Shown: positions 1-9,748 of the stretch, piece after piece
Layout: each line of letters begins with the position of its first letter
Position numbering within the stretch: position 1 is the first letter of the stretch
Source: an uncultured Streptococcus sp.
GTDB lineage: Bacteria; Bacillota; Bacilli; Lactobacillales; Streptococcaceae
Length of the DNA: 64,000 nt
NCBI GenBank assembly: GCA_934229725.1
Contig: CAKQDX010000002.1
Coordinates: forward strand, 103,841-167,840
Direction: 5' to 3'
Notes under the pieces: generated by a model
What the model was told of the DNA's origin: nothing
Database searches by the model: none
Seen by the model: only the letters and a program-made list of their open reading frames with translations
Position numbers and translations under genes: made by a program

Positions 1-177
1 ACCAAATTCTGAAACTGGCACACGAATATCAAAACGTGATTCCAATTCAACGATAAGTTCAACTGTCCCCATTGAATCAAGGACACCAGCATCGAAGAGA
101 TCTTCATCCATCATGTCTGAAACATCTTCCATGAAAAGTTCATCAATAATTTCAATAACTTGTGATTTTACATCCAT
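1..177 (-). CDS. dltC: D-alanyl carrier protein DltC (partial, 3' end outside window)
   Basis: Fifty-nine codons are visible; the rest lies beyond base 1. The protein carries D-alanine as a thioester on a phosphopantetheine arm between DltA and DltB/DltD during lipoteichoic acid D-alanylation. The arm-attachment motif D-S-M-G is at residues 34-37 (Ser35). The ATG at 175-177 is preceded by AAAGGAAA about 8 nt upstream. It follows dltB by 17 bp, the usual dltXABCD order. Confidence 0.95.
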   Translation of the reverse strand, partial: MDVKSQVIEIIDELFMEDVSDMMDEDLFDAGVLDSMGTVELIVELESRFDIRVPVSEFG

Positions 178-194
178 TTTTATATTTCCTTTAC

Positions 195-1442
195 TTATTT
201 TTTAGTGAACCAAAGTTCATTCAAGAATCCTGAGAAAATCAAGAATGACAACATAACAGTGTTAAATGTGATAAAGATTCCTAAAGCCTTTGTCCATTTG
301 TTATCAGGAAGAGGCTCAAGACCTGCTTTTTTACGTTCTTTATTAATGGTTTTCTTTTTACGTAACCAAGCATCGTTAATACCCATACCGATACCATGGA
401 AAATACCGTAGGCAATATAGTACCAGGTAACCCCATGCCAGAATCCCATTACCATCATATTGAGAACATAGGCCACGTTTGATGTGGTATTACGATTTTT
501 AAAAACCTTATTCCTCATCAAAACCATAACCATACGCATAAAGACAAAGTCACGGAACCAGAAAGACAAACTCATGTGCCAACGGTTCCAAAATTCTTTC
601 AAATCACGTGAAATGAAAGGCTTGTCAAAGTTGATTGGGCTCTTAATTCCCATGAGATTAGACGCTGCGAGGGCAAACATAGAGTAGCCCGCAAAATCAA
701 AGAAGAGATCAAACCCATAAACATACATGACACCAATCGTTGGTAGATTAAAGATACCGCCCTGGCTCAAGGCTTGTGCTTTTAATGGTGGTAAAAGCAT
801 ACTTCCAAAAATCTGAGCCAAAACAAACTTATAGAGAAAACCAAGCATAATATACTTTACAGCTTGCTCTAACATGTTCAGTAGCTCGTCACGCTCAGGA
901 ATAGCTTGATAGTCATCATTAAAGCGTTTGAAGCGATCAATCGGACCACTTGTGAAGGTCGGCATAAAAAGCATGAATCGGAGGAATTCTCCTAGTGTGA
1001 ACTCTTTAAGCACCCCATCACGCATCTCGATAATAATGCCTACCGCACGGAAAGTGAGGTAAGAAATACCAAGAAAGTTAAAAAGCGATTGGTTACCGTT
1101 AATAGCTGGCTCTACTTTAACAAAAACCAAAGGTAGAACCACAAGAAGGGAGTGCAGGTAAAAGACCCACTTATTATCCTTTTGACTGCGGTAACGTTTG
1201 TAAGAATAAACCCAAATGATTTGCCATACGATATAGAAAAGCAAGGCTAATAGTTGAGTCGCATGGGTACCCGTCAAGGCTAAAACAATAAAGGCTATAC
1301 TAACCAAACATTCATAAATCGCAAAACGCTTTTTAAAGAAGAGTCCTACAAAAATTGGTAATAAAGCTAGTCCAAGATAGATGAAATAGAAAGGATTTCC
1401 ATAGGCCTCTAAATGAGGAAGCTGTTTCAAGAAGTCTATCAT
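195..1442 (-). CDS. dltB: D-alanyl transfer protein DltB (MBOAT family)
   Basis: 415-residue polytopic membrane protein of the membrane-bound O-acyltransferase family, which moves D-alanine from DltC across the membrane toward lipoteichoic acid. The MBOAT hallmark histidines are visible: H336 in GFWHG and H289 in NRWHMS. Length is normal for the family. Its start overlaps the end of dltA by 4 bp (ATGA), which indicates translational coupling. Confidence 0.96.
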   Translation of the reverse strand: MIDFLKQLPHLEAYGNPFYFIYLGLALLPIFVGLFFKKRFAIYECLVSIAFIVLALTGTHATQLLALLFYIVWQIIWVYSYKRYRSQKDNKWVFYLHSLLVVLPLVFVKVEPAINGNQSLFNFLGISYLTFRAVGIIIEMRDGVLKEFTLGEFLRFMLFMPTFTSGPIDRFKRFNDDYQAIPERDELLNMLEQAVKYIMLGFLYKFVLAQIFGSMLLPPLKAQALSQGGIFNLPTIGVMYVYGFDLFFDFAGYSMFALAASNLMGIKSPINFDKPFISRDLKEFWNRWHMSLSFWFRDFVFMRMVMVLMRNKVFKNRNTTSNVAYVLNMMVMGFWHGVTWYYIAYGIFHGIGMGINDAWLRKKKTINKERKKAGLEPLPDNKWTKALGIFITFNTVMLSFLIFSGFLNELWFTKK

Positions 1443-2989
1443 CGGTTGTTAACCTCACTGATAAGACCCTTGATATCGATTTTCCCATTTGGTGTCAAAG
1501 GCAGGCTCTCACGATATAGGAACTTAGTTGGCATCATGTAAGACATCATGATGTCTTCCAAGTCAGCCTTAATCGCCTTAGTAATATCAATATCACGCTC
1601 AAACTGCTCACGAACGCCATCCTTCAGAATGACATAAGCCAAGAGATTCTGAACCTTATGGTCCTTATTGTAACGTGGTACAGCTACTGCTGAGTCGATG
1701 TACTTAGACTTGTTAAGGTTTTGCGAAACATCCTCTAACTCAATACGGAAACCATTGAATTTAATCTGGAAGTCCATACGTCCTCCATAGAGAAGAAGAC
1801 CCTCATCAGTCATAGTACCCACATCACCAGTATGGTAGGCAGGAAGGCCATCAAACTCGAAGAAGGCTTCCGCAGTCTTTTCAGGATTGTTCATATAACC
1901 TTTTGAAACTGCTGGACCTGAAACGATGATTTCTCCCTGTTGACCATTTGGAAGGATATTTCCATCCTCATCGATAATATAAGTCGGTGAATCGTCCTTA
2001 GTATAACCAATTGGCAGGCGTTTAAGATTAGCTAACATATCATCAGTTACTGCTACAGCCGACAAGGCTACGGTTGCTTCTGTCGGACCATAAGCATTGA
2101 TAATACGTGCTTCTGGAAAACGTTGGCGAAGTTTTTGAGCTGTTTTAACGGTTAACTCTTCTCCATCGAAATAGAAATGCGTAATCTCTGGCATCTTCTC
2201 TGCATTGAAATCTTCAGACAACATGGCCATATCAGCAAAGGATGGTGTTGAGGTCCAAATAGCAATCGGAAGTGAAAAGATGGTTTCAAAGAGCTTCTTG
2301 AAATCCTGAGTAATGGCTGAAGGAAGCGCATAGAGTGTTCCTCCAAGAGCCAGTGTTGGTGCCCAGTACATCACTGATAAGTCAAATGAGTAAGGTGGTT
2401 GGGCCAACATTTGTGGGCGTTTTGGAGTCGCAAACTCCTTGTCCGTAATCATCCAGTTGGTGAAACTAAGGAGATTGTCGTGCGAAATCTGTACGCCTTT
2501 AGGTTTACCCGTCGTTCCAGATGTAAAGATGATGTAATAAGTATCATCACCCTTAACAGGATGGGTCACTTCATAACTAGACTTGTTAGCGAAGCTTGCC
2601 TTCACTTGATCTAGAGTCACAATTGGCGCTTTAACATCCTCTAGCGGGAAATCGTTAATAGCAATAATCAGACTCGGCTCGGCCACTTCAACAATAGCTG
2701 TCACACGCTCAAGAGCTGAGTGACTATCAATTGGAATATAGGCATGACCAGATTTAGTTAGAGCAACGAAGGTTGCTAACATCTCATACTCTTGACCACC
2801 ATAAACCACAACTGGTGATTTTTCTGGGATATCAAGACTATCAATCTTAGCAGCTAGGCTGTCTGAATCAGCCTTTAGGTCACCGTAAGTATGGACTTCC
2901 CCAAGAATATTGTAAACAGGAAAGTCTGGTTGAGATTGAGCAAATTGCTCAATCGTTTCAAGCATATCTTTAATTTTTGTGTTTGTCAT
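1439..2989 (-). CDS. dltA: D-alanine--D-alanyl carrier protein ligase DltA
   Basis: 516-residue cytosolic adenylate-forming enzyme that activates D-alanine with ATP and loads it on DltC. The AMP-binding P-loop TSGTTGKPKG is at residues 156-165 and the C-terminal catalytic lysine is K503 in PNGKID. The start follows an AGGAAG ribosome site and dltX by 8 bp. It is first of the catalytic genes in the operon, overlapping dltB. Confidence 0.97.
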   Translation of the reverse strand: MTNTKIKDMLETIEQFAQSQPDFPVYNILGEVHTYGDLKADSDSLAAKIDSLDIPEKSPVVVYGGQEYEMLATFVALTKSGHAYIPIDSHSALERVTAIVEVAEPSLIIAINDFPLEDVKAPIVTLDQVKASFANKSSYEVTHPVKGDDTYYIIFTSGTTGKPKGVQISHDNLLSFTNWMITDKEFATPKRPQMLAQPPYSFDLSVMYWAPTLALGGTLYALPSAITQDFKKLFETIFSLPIAIWTSTPSFADMAMLSEDFNAEKMPEITHFYFDGEELTVKTAQKLRQRFPEARIINAYGPTEATVALSAVAVTDDMLANLKRLPIGYTKDDSPTYIIDEDGNILPNGQQGEIIVSGPAVSKGYMNNPEKTAEAFFEFDGLPAYHTGDVGTMTDEGLLLYGGRMDFQIKFNGFRIELEDVSQNLNKSKYIDSAVAVPRYNKDHKVQNLLAYVILKDGVREQFERDIDITKAIKADLEDIMMSYMMPTKFLYRESLPLTPNGKIDIKGLISEVNNR

Positions 2990-2997
2990 TATTCTTC

Positions 2998-3129
2998 CTA
3001 GAATTCGTTATAGATAAAATTACCTTGACCTTGTCCCAGGTAATTGTAGAGATATATTAGGGCCATAAAAATGATGAAATAAAGCAAGGTTTGTCCCCAA
3101 AAAACAAGGACATTTTTGTTTTTTAACAT
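2998..3129 (-). CDS. dltX: DltX, short membrane protein of the dlt operon
   Basis: 43-residue protein beginning MLKNKNVLVFWGQTLLYF and ending FIYNEF, with a single hydrophobic segment (about residues 9-27) and a short extracellular tail. Size, N-terminal Trp/Phe-rich helix, C-terminal FIYNEF and position directly upstream of dltA match the DltX family, which has been implicated in D-alanyl transfer to teichoic acid. It is the first gene of the operon here. Confidence 0.9.
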   Translation of the reverse strand: MLKNKNVLVFWGQTLLYFIIFMALIYLYNYLGQGQGNFIYNEF

Positions 3130-3265
3130 TCTAATTTTCGATACCTTCTTTTTATATAATATCCACTCTAGTTTACCATCTTATCCTTATTATTTCCAAT
3201 AAAAAAGGAAAAATTATTCAATTTCATCACTAGTTATTTTTGCACAAACTATTGCCTAAAAATCT

Positions 3266-3298
3266 TAAAAACAGAGCTAAAAAAGGTCTGTTAGTTTT
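3266..3298 (-). terminator. putative intrinsic terminator after the ABC exporter genes
   Basis: Reading the minus strand, AACAGA and TCTGTT arms enclose an 11-nt loop and are followed by five T. It lies just after the stop of the downstream ABC gene and before the dlt operon. The stem is short, so efficiency is uncertain. Confidence 0.45.
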
Positions 3299-5045
3299 AA
3301 CTATTTTGTGTCTTTTGGGTTGTCTGCATTTGATAATACATACCCTTAGCTTTCATTAGTTGGTGATGGGTTCCGTGCTCAACAATATCCCCATTATTCA
3401 TGACTAGAATAAGATCGGCATTTTCAATGGTTGAGAGTCTATGGGCAATGATAAAACTCGTTCGGCCCTTCATTAGTTTAGCGAACGCCTCCTGAATGAG
3501 AAGCTCCGTACGGGTATCAATACTTGAGGTAGCTTCATCTAAGATAAGAATCTTAGGCAAATTAACAAATATACGAGCGATAGTCAGTAGCTGACGTTGC
3601 CCTTGGGAAAGAGATTGACCCGCATCACTTAGAAATGTGTCATAGCCTTGGGGTAACTGTTTAATAAAAAAGTCAGCATTTGCTGCTTTAGCTGCAGCTA
3701 TAACTTCCTCTCGGCTAGCTTTGGGGTTGCCGTAGGCGATATTATCATGGATAGTGCCAACTTCAAGCCAGGTCTCTTGTAACACCATACCAATCTGTTT
3801 ACGAAGACTCTCTCGAGTGTAATCTGTAATAGGTTTACCGTCCAGTAGAATGTTCCCCGTGTCCAAATCATAGAAACGCATGAGCAGGTTAATCAAGGTT
3901 GATTTACCTGCACCTGTCGGACCGACAATTGCAACAGTACTTGCAGCAGGAATATTAATGCTCAAATCCTTGATAAGAGGTTTGTTTGGCAAGTAACCAA
4001 ATTGAATATGGTCAAATTGAAACTGTCCCTGCACGTCTTCCTCTTCCAAAACCAAATGACCTGTTTCTGGGATTTCATTTTCATCCAAAATCATGTAGAG
4101 ACGATCAGCACAGGCAAGAGCACTTTGAAGCTCTGAAAGGACTGATGAAATATCATTAAAAGGTTTTGTGTATTGCGTGACATAGTTGAGGAAGGTTGTT
4201 AATTGGCCGACTGTAAAAGCACCACCTGACATGATACGGTAAGCTCCGACACCTGCAATCAGGGCATAAATAAGGCTATTGACAAAGCGAGTGGCCGGAT
4301 TGACCGCTGACGAGTAAAAAATTGCTCCCCTTGAATAGGCTGCATACTTACCATTGACCTCTCTAAAGTTTCGGACCATCTGACCTTGAGCATTTAGACT
4401 TTGGACCAGATCTTCTTGGGTAAGGCTTTCCTCAATCAGCTGGGTCTGCATCCCTCGCCACTTGGTCTGATGTCGATAAAGTTGGTAACTTTTTCTAGCA
4501 ATGAAGCGAGCGACAAGGACAGAAAGAGGGGTCATCACCAGAACCAGAAGCATCATGAACCAGTCTAAACGAGCCATGGTAATGATAATGACAAAAATGG
4601 TTAAGAGACCAACGAAAAATTGGTTAAAAACCATGAGAAGTCCGTTGTTCAGTTGGTCACTATCAGTCGTCACACGACTAACCATATCTCCAGTTCCTTG
4701 ACGATCAAGGTAACTGAGAGGCAGAGCATGAATCTTCATCATAACCCGCTGACGCAAACTCTCGCTGTAAGAATATATCAAACGGTTATAAATCAAAGGA
4801 TTGAGCCACTGGATAGCACTATTAGCTACGATAACCGCAAGCATCTGCCAGATTAAACGTGACATCAAAAGGACTGCATTCTTTTTGAGAACAGCATCCA
4901 CTGCATCACCAATCAAGATAGGTAAGTAAACCGTTAAAGCAACCTGAATAATAGTACCAACAGTCGCTATGACTAAGAGAGAGCGCTGACTTAAGATGTC
5001 TCGACTGAGACGTCTAAGCGTCGACTTATTATTTCTAGCTTTCAT
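3297..5045 (-). CDS. ABC exporter subunit, transmembrane plus ATPase (second of pair)
   Basis: 582-residue half-transporter: six-helix exporter domain (about residues 15-310) followed by an ATPase with Walker A GPTGAGKST, signature LSQGQRQ and Walker B LILDEATSS. I place the start at the ATG at 5043-5045 because AGGAGG lies 8 nt upstream and the protein then begins MKARNNKST; a longer reading to 5150 would run far into the preceding gene. It overlaps the partner gene by 11 bp, so the two probably form a heterodimeric multidrug or peptide exporter. The substrate cannot be told from sequence. Confidence 0.9.
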   Translation of the reverse strand: MKARNNKSTLRRLSRDILSQRSLLVIATVGTIIQVALTVYLPILIGDAVDAVLKKNAVLLMSRLIWQMLAVIVANSAIQWLNPLIYNRLIYSYSESLRQRVMMKIHALPLSYLDRQGTGDMVSRVTTDSDQLNNGLLMVFNQFFVGLLTIFVIIITMARLDWFMMLLVLVMTPLSVLVARFIARKSYQLYRHQTKWRGMQTQLIEESLTQEDLVQSLNAQGQMVRNFREVNGKYAAYSRGAIFYSSAVNPATRFVNSLIYALIAGVGAYRIMSGGAFTVGQLTTFLNYVTQYTKPFNDISSVLSELQSALACADRLYMILDENEIPETGHLVLEEEDVQGQFQFDHIQFGYLPNKPLIKDLSINIPAASTVAIVGPTGAGKSTLINLLMRFYDLDTGNILLDGKPITDYTRESLRKQIGMVLQETWLEVGTIHDNIAYGNPKASREEVIAAAKAANADFFIKQLPQGYDTFLSDAGQSLSQGQRQLLTIARIFVNLPKILILDEATSSIDTRTELLIQEAFAKLMKGRTSFIIAHRLSTIENADLILVMNNGDIVEHGTHHQLMKAKGMYYQMQTTQKTQNS

Positions 5046-6774
5046 CAGCAGCCTCCTTTTGGTGTTGAGAATAATGAATATCTTGGTAGAGTTTGTTAGT
5101 GGCAAGCAATTCTTCATGATTACCCAGACCAAGTTGATGGCCCTTATCAAGAACCAAAATTTGATCGACAGCTTTTAAACTATTGGTTCTTTGCGAAATA
5201 ATGATCAAGCTAGTTGATGTAAGGTTTTCTCTTATGGCTGCTAAAAGACGACTCTCAGTCAAATAATCCAATGCTGAGGTCGAATCATCCAAAATTAAGA
5301 AAGGTGCTGGTCTCATCAAGGCACGCGCAATGGTCAAACGTTGACGTTGACCACCAGAAAAATTACGGCCAAATGACTCGACTGGCTCATCTAAACCAAG
5401 TTCCTTATCTCGAACAAAGTCGGCAGCTTGGGCCATGTCAAGCGCATGCCATAGTTCCTGGTCGCCAGGTTCATGCTTAAGTCCCAGGGTCAGATTAGAC
5501 CGAATGGTTCCCCTAAATAACTCAGCTTTTTGAGGGACATAGGCCACCCAAGACCGCCATTCCTTTAGATTTTTTGGTGATGCTTGTTTGTTAAAGATAG
5601 TTAAGCTGCCAAGCTGAGGTTGATATAAGTTCATGATTAGGTTGACCAAGGTTGATTTACCCGAACCTGTACCTCCAATAATGCCTAGAGACTCTCCCTC
5701 GGTCAATCTAAGGTTAATTCCCTGAAGAGATGGCTGACTAGCTGTCGGATAGGTAAAGGTCATCTGGTCTATAGCAAGCACTAACGCTTCTTGATTAGCC
5801 TTCTTGATCGGTAGAGGTGCCTCAATATCCTCATCCTCAAGATTGAAAATAGTTTCTACACGTTTAGCAGATATAAAACTTTGATTGAGATTAGTCAACA
5901 TCATGGCTAATTTAAGGAGCTCCGTCAAAATTTGCAAGAGGTAATTTACCAAGGCAATCAACATTCCTTGCGTCAAGAGTCCACCTTGAATCTGGAGATT
6001 TCCCTGCCAAAGAATGGCAATTAAGGTCATATTAACAACCAAAAAAGTCAAAGGACTAATGAGACTTGCTATGACCCCAGTTTTGAGTTGCCATGTCTTC
6101 AAGTTTTTATTAACAGTCGTAAAGTTATCTAACTCACGGTCACTCTGTCCGAAGGCCCGGATAACCCTCATTCCTTCAAGTTGCTGGCGAGTACTCGTAA
6201 CAATGGATTCATTAATCACTCGAATCTTCGCATATAGAGGATTGACGATACGGCTTGCCAACACAATAATAAGCGTCAATACTAGAACCATACCAAGGAA
6301 CCAGAGGGTCAAGCGTGGACTAATCCGAAATGCCATAATAATAGCACCTGTCACAATAATGGGAGCTCTCAAAAAGAGTCGCAAAAATTGATTAATCCCC
6401 GTTTGAATCTGAAAAGTATCACCAGTTAGGCGTGTCACCAAACTCGAGGTTCCTATCTCATCACGCTTTTCTTTTGACAATCGCATGATTTTGGCATAAA
6501 GATTATTGGTCAAACCTTGCGCATAGCCAACTGCTGCTCGAGATGAAAAATACTGAGCTGAAATAGCAACAACAACGCCCACAAGGGCAAGTCCAAATAA
6601 GAGAAAAATCATCATAAACAGATGATTTTGGTCTTTATTCGGAATAGTTGTGTCGACAATTCCAGCAATCACTAGCGGAACGAGGAGTTCAAAACAGGCT
6701 TCGATTAATTTAAACACAGGTCCCAGGATACTGTCTTTGACGTATCCCCTAAAATAAACTAATAATGCTTTCAT
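5035..6774 (-). CDS. ABC exporter subunit, transmembrane plus ATPase (first of pair)
   Basis: 579-residue half-transporter with an N-terminal six-helix domain and a C-terminal ATPase (Walker A GGTGSGKST, signature FSGGQRQR). The residue after the Walker B aspartate is Asp (LILDDSTSA) rather than the catalytic Glu, as in the degenerate site of heterodimeric exporters. The partner has LDEATSS, so one consensus and one degenerate site are expected. The ATG follows AAGGAAAG. Confidence 0.9.
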   Translation of the reverse strand: MKALLVYFRGYVKDSILGPVFKLIEACFELLVPLVIAGIVDTTIPNKDQNHLFMMIFLLFGLALVGVVVAISAQYFSSRAAVGYAQGLTNNLYAKIMRLSKEKRDEIGTSSLVTRLTGDTFQIQTGINQFLRLFLRAPIIVTGAIIMAFRISPRLTLWFLGMVLVLTLIIVLASRIVNPLYAKIRVINESIVTSTRQQLEGMRVIRAFGQSDRELDNFTTVNKNLKTWQLKTGVIASLISPLTFLVVNMTLIAILWQGNLQIQGGLLTQGMLIALVNYLLQILTELLKLAMMLTNLNQSFISAKRVETIFNLEDEDIEAPLPIKKANQEALVLAIDQMTFTYPTASQPSLQGINLRLTEGESLGIIGGTGSGKSTLVNLIMNLYQPQLGSLTIFNKQASPKNLKEWRSWVAYVPQKAELFRGTIRSNLTLGLKHEPGDQELWHALDMAQAADFVRDKELGLDEPVESFGRNFSGGQRQRLTIARALMRPAPFLILDDSTSALDYLTESRLLAAIRENLTSTSLIIISQRTNSLKAVDQILVLDKGHQLGLGNHEELLATNKLYQDIHYSQHQKEAADES

Positions 6775-6805
6775 TGGTCTTTCCTTAAAAATGAAGTAGC
6801 CACTC

Positions 6806-7417
6806 TTAGAGACGTGAGAACATGCGCATCAAAAAGAGATTAAACTGTACTTCCTTAGCGTAATAAATATTTCCACCATTTGTATAAAGCTTTCCACCAC
6901 CATAGTACATGGCAACTGGTTGGTAGTAGGTGTAGGTTTTTCCACTGGTATTTCCAAGACTTGGAGCAACGACATTTTTAGAATAGGCCTTTGCTAGTTC
7001 AACAGTGTTTACTCCACCATTATCAGCTACATAATCAATATAGGCTTTACCAAAATTATAAGCTTGCACTGCTGTCCAAGGATCCACCTTATGGTGGGCA
7101 GCTTCTTCCAGGTTCTCTGAAAGTACTGTCACCCCCTGACGAATACTTTCTTTTCGATTTTTGATGGAGTTGGTAACCCCTGAAGAACTTTCACTGGACT
7201 GCATCACGTCATCTGTCTTCCCCTTGGTTTCTGTGTAAATCATTGCTAGGACCAAATCTACATTGGTTGTATTATCAACATCATCCTCTGCCAAAACTTC
7301 CTTAACCATGGATTCATAAGCTAAGACATGTTGTATATTGGCATGCAGACGATAGGCTTGAATTCCTAGAAAGAGAACTAGCACAAGAACCACCAGACGT
7401 CTTATCCATTTAAACAT
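6806..7417 (-). CDS. membrane-anchored lysozyme-like protein (PvaA-like)
   Basis: 203 residues: N-terminal membrane anchor (about 8-22) then a lysozyme-like fold with the YTETKG motif carrying a likely catalytic Glu and the conserved VQAYNFG segment. It resembles pneumococcal vaccine antigen A, a surface peptidoglycan-binding or muralytic protein. A longer frame extends to 7528, but the ATG at 7415-7417 directly before FKWIRRL gives a normal anchor and sits 1 bp after the stop of the upstream gene. Confidence 0.8.
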   Translation of the reverse strand: MFKWIRRLVVLVLVLFLGIQAYRLHANIQHVLAYESMVKEVLAEDDVDNTTNVDLVLAMIYTETKGKTDDVMQSSESSSGVTNSIKNRKESIRQGVTVLSENLEEAAHHKVDPWTAVQAYNFGKAYIDYVADNGGVNTVELAKAYSKNVVAPSLGNTSGKTYTYYQPVAMYYGGGKLYTNGGNIYYAKEVQFNLFLMRMFSRL

Positions 7418-7418
7418 A

Positions 7419-8396
7419 TTATTTATTGATGATATCCTCGATATTTTTGATGAGAATTGAATAGGTGCCATCAGGATTTTGAATAAACTCAACACTATTA
7501 GCATCCTGATAGACGTTATTAGGCACAATTAATTCAATTCCGTTTGATAACGATAGCTTTTGATTCTCTAATTTCTTAATTTGACGAGAATGGTCAATAT
7601 CTGAGACCGAAATAGGCTCAGGAATTGCCTCTTTGAGCTCATCAACGAAGGTCAAACGAGCTGTCAAATTATTATCAAAAAGCTGGTCTGCCAATTTTTC
7701 AGGAGATAATTCCTGGTCTTCTTCCAAATTATTGAAAATAGCCGATTTCATTTTTCCTTGGAAATTAAAGTCATCTTGATTAAAATTCTCGGCAATTTTT
7801 TGAGCCGTGTCTTCAACCATTTTAATTGATTTCTTGACAGACTGTTCAGGTTGAACCTGTAAGAGATTTTCAGAGAAATAATTGGCAAAACTACCGTTGT
7901 GTTTGATACGCTTTTCAATCAGATAATACTGCTTACTGCCACGGTTAATTATCAAGGCTTCATCTGGTGTCTGAGCCGCAGAAGGCAGATTATTTTGTGA
8001 CAACTGAATAGGATGCTGACTATCTCCCAAAGAATGAATCAAACTGTCCTTTAAGGCAATGCGCAAGAATGCAAAATACTCTTGTCCTTCTTTGTCAAAC
8101 TGAATAAAGACCAAATCATTGGTCTTTTGATCTTCAGAAATGACAAATTCTTCCTTCCAAAGTTGGGCAATTTTGACAGAACTTTCCATCAAATCATCCC
8201 CGAGATGACTGATGAAAACATTTTCTGCTTCGAAATACCCACGTTTAGCCTCATCCGAGAAAACTTTTGACAGTTTCTTTCGGAAATACTCGTCCAAACG
8301 TGGTGTTATTTCAAGCGGCGCTTCTGCCAATACCAGCTCCGTATCATTTGGCGAAAACTGATGAATGATAATGCGTTTAATATATAAATCTAACAT
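7419..8396 (-). CDS. nucleoid-associated protein, NdpA/YejK family
   Basis: 325-residue cytosolic protein starting MLDLYIKRIIIHQF, typical of the NdpA (37 kDa nucleoid-associated) family in Firmicutes. It carries the internal segment FAFLRIALKDSLIH expected of the family. It lies between glyA (6 bp) and the lysozyme-like gene (1 bp), so the three are probably co-transcribed. The exact role in streptococci is not known. Confidence 0.85.
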   Translation of the reverse strand: MLDLYIKRIIIHQFSPNDTELVLAEAPLEITPRLDEYFRKKLSKVFSDEAKRGYFEAENVFISHLGDDLMESSVKIAQLWKEEFVISEDQKTNDLVFIQFDKEGQEYFAFLRIALKDSLIHSLGDSQHPIQLSQNNLPSAAQTPDEALIINRGSKQYYLIEKRIKHNGSFANYFSENLLQVQPEQSVKKSIKMVEDTAQKIAENFNQDDFNFQGKMKSAIFNNLEEDQELSPEKLADQLFDNNLTARLTFVDELKEAIPEPISVSDIDHSRQIKKLENQKLSLSNGIELIVPNNVYQDANSVEFIQNPDGTYSILIKNIEDIINK

Positions 8397-8402
8397 AATC
8401 CC

Positions 8403-9653
8403 TTAATAAAGTGGAAAGGCATCTGTAAGTGTTTTGACTTCACCACGAATGCGTTCCAAAACTTCTGGTTTGTCGTGATTTTCCAAAGCTTGGATCATCA
8501 ACTCAGCAATCTTACGGCTCTCAGCTTCACCCATACCACGACTTGTAATAGCTGGGCTACCTACACGAATACCAGATGTTTTAAATGGTGACAATTGTTC
8601 ATAGGGAATACCATTTTTGTTCAAGGTAATATTCACTTCTTCAAGAACATTTTGCGCAACCTTACCATTTTCAACAACCTTAGTGACATCAACCAAAAAG
8701 AGGTGATTATTGGTACCACCTGAAATGACACGGAAGTCTGGGTGTTGATTGAATACATCTGCCATAGCTGCGGCGTTCTTGATGACATTTTCACCGTATT
8801 CCTTAAAGGCAGGGTCAAGTGCTTCTTTAAGGGCAACAGCCTTAGCTGCAATAACGTGTTCCAAAGGACCACCTTGCAAACCAGGGAAGACGGCAGAATT
8901 GATTTTCTTAGCAATGTCTTCATCATTAGTCAAGATCAATCCACCACGAGGACCACGAAGAGTCTTGTGAGTTGTTGTGGTTGTCACATGTGCATAAGGT
9001 ACTGGACTTGGATGATGGCCTGATGCCACAAGACCAGCAATATGAGCCATATCTACCATGAGATAAGCACCTACTGCATCAGCGATTTCACGGAATTTAG
9101 CAAAATCAATGATACGTGAGTAAGCTGAAGCCCCGGCAACGATGAGTTTTGGTTTTACTTCTTTTGCTTGAGCAAGGATAGCATCATAATCAAGAAGTTC
9201 AGTTTCCTTATCTACATTGTAAGCAACGAAGTGATAAGTCTTACCAGAGAAACTAACTGGCGCACCGTGTGTCAAGTGACCACCTGCTGACAAATCCATC
9301 CCCATCACAGTGTCACCTGGTTGGATCAAAGACATGTAAACAGCAGCATTGGCTTGGCTACCTGAGTGAGGCTGTACATTGGCAAATTTTGCACCGAACA
9401 GTTTCTTAGCACGTTCAATAGCAAGAGTTTCAACCACATCAATCACGTCTGTACCACCGTAGTAACGCTTACCAGGATAGCCTTCAGCGTATTTGTTGGT
9501 CAAAAGTGTCCCTTGAGCTGCCATAACAGCCTTAGAAACGACATTTTCAGAAGCAATCAATTCAATATTGTTTTGCTGGCGTTCTTCTTCTTTTGCAACG
9601 GCTTCCCAAAGTTCAGGGTCAAATGCTTTGTAATCTTCTTTGTCAAAAATCAT
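8403..9653 (-). CDS. glyA: serine hydroxymethyltransferase
   Basis: 416-residue PLP enzyme that interconverts serine and glycine with tetrahydrofolate, feeding one-carbon units to purines and thymidylate. The PLP-lysine motif TTTTHKTLRGPRGG is intact, as are the N-terminal NNIELIASENV and the KRYYGG segment. Length is standard. Neighbours tsaC-like, prmC, prfA and tdk upstream form the usual streptococcal gene order. Confidence 0.97.
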   Translation of the reverse strand: MIFDKEDYKAFDPELWEAVAKEEERQQNNIELIASENVVSKAVMAAQGTLLTNKYAEGYPGKRYYGGTDVIDVVETLAIERAKKLFGAKFANVQPHSGSQANAAVYMSLIQPGDTVMGMDLSAGGHLTHGAPVSFSGKTYHFVAYNVDKETELLDYDAILAQAKEVKPKLIVAGASAYSRIIDFAKFREIADAVGAYLMVDMAHIAGLVASGHHPSPVPYAHVTTTTTHKTLRGPRGGLILTNDEDIAKKINSAVFPGLQGGPLEHVIAAKAVALKEALDPAFKEYGENVIKNAAAMADVFNQHPDFRVISGGTNNHLFLVDVTKVVENGKVAQNVLEEVNITLNKNGIPYEQLSPFKTSGIRVGSPAITSRGMGEAESRKIAELMIQALENHDKPEVLERIRGEVKTLTDAFPLY

Positions 9654-9748
9654 TGAGGTCTCCTATTTATTGGTCTAATGGGTTTTTCTCAACTCACCCA
9701 TACACAACTGAAAGTTTTCTCACACTTTCCTGGGTCTCTGTTAGTCAT

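Noticed and set aside
7417..7528. N-terminal extension of the lysozyme-like protein
   Set aside because: It would overlap the 3' end of the nucleoid-associated gene by over 100 bp and bury the membrane anchor.
9654..9748. small hairpins between glyA and the Sua5-like gene
   Set aside because: Short stems without T runs; no gene or terminator can be supported.
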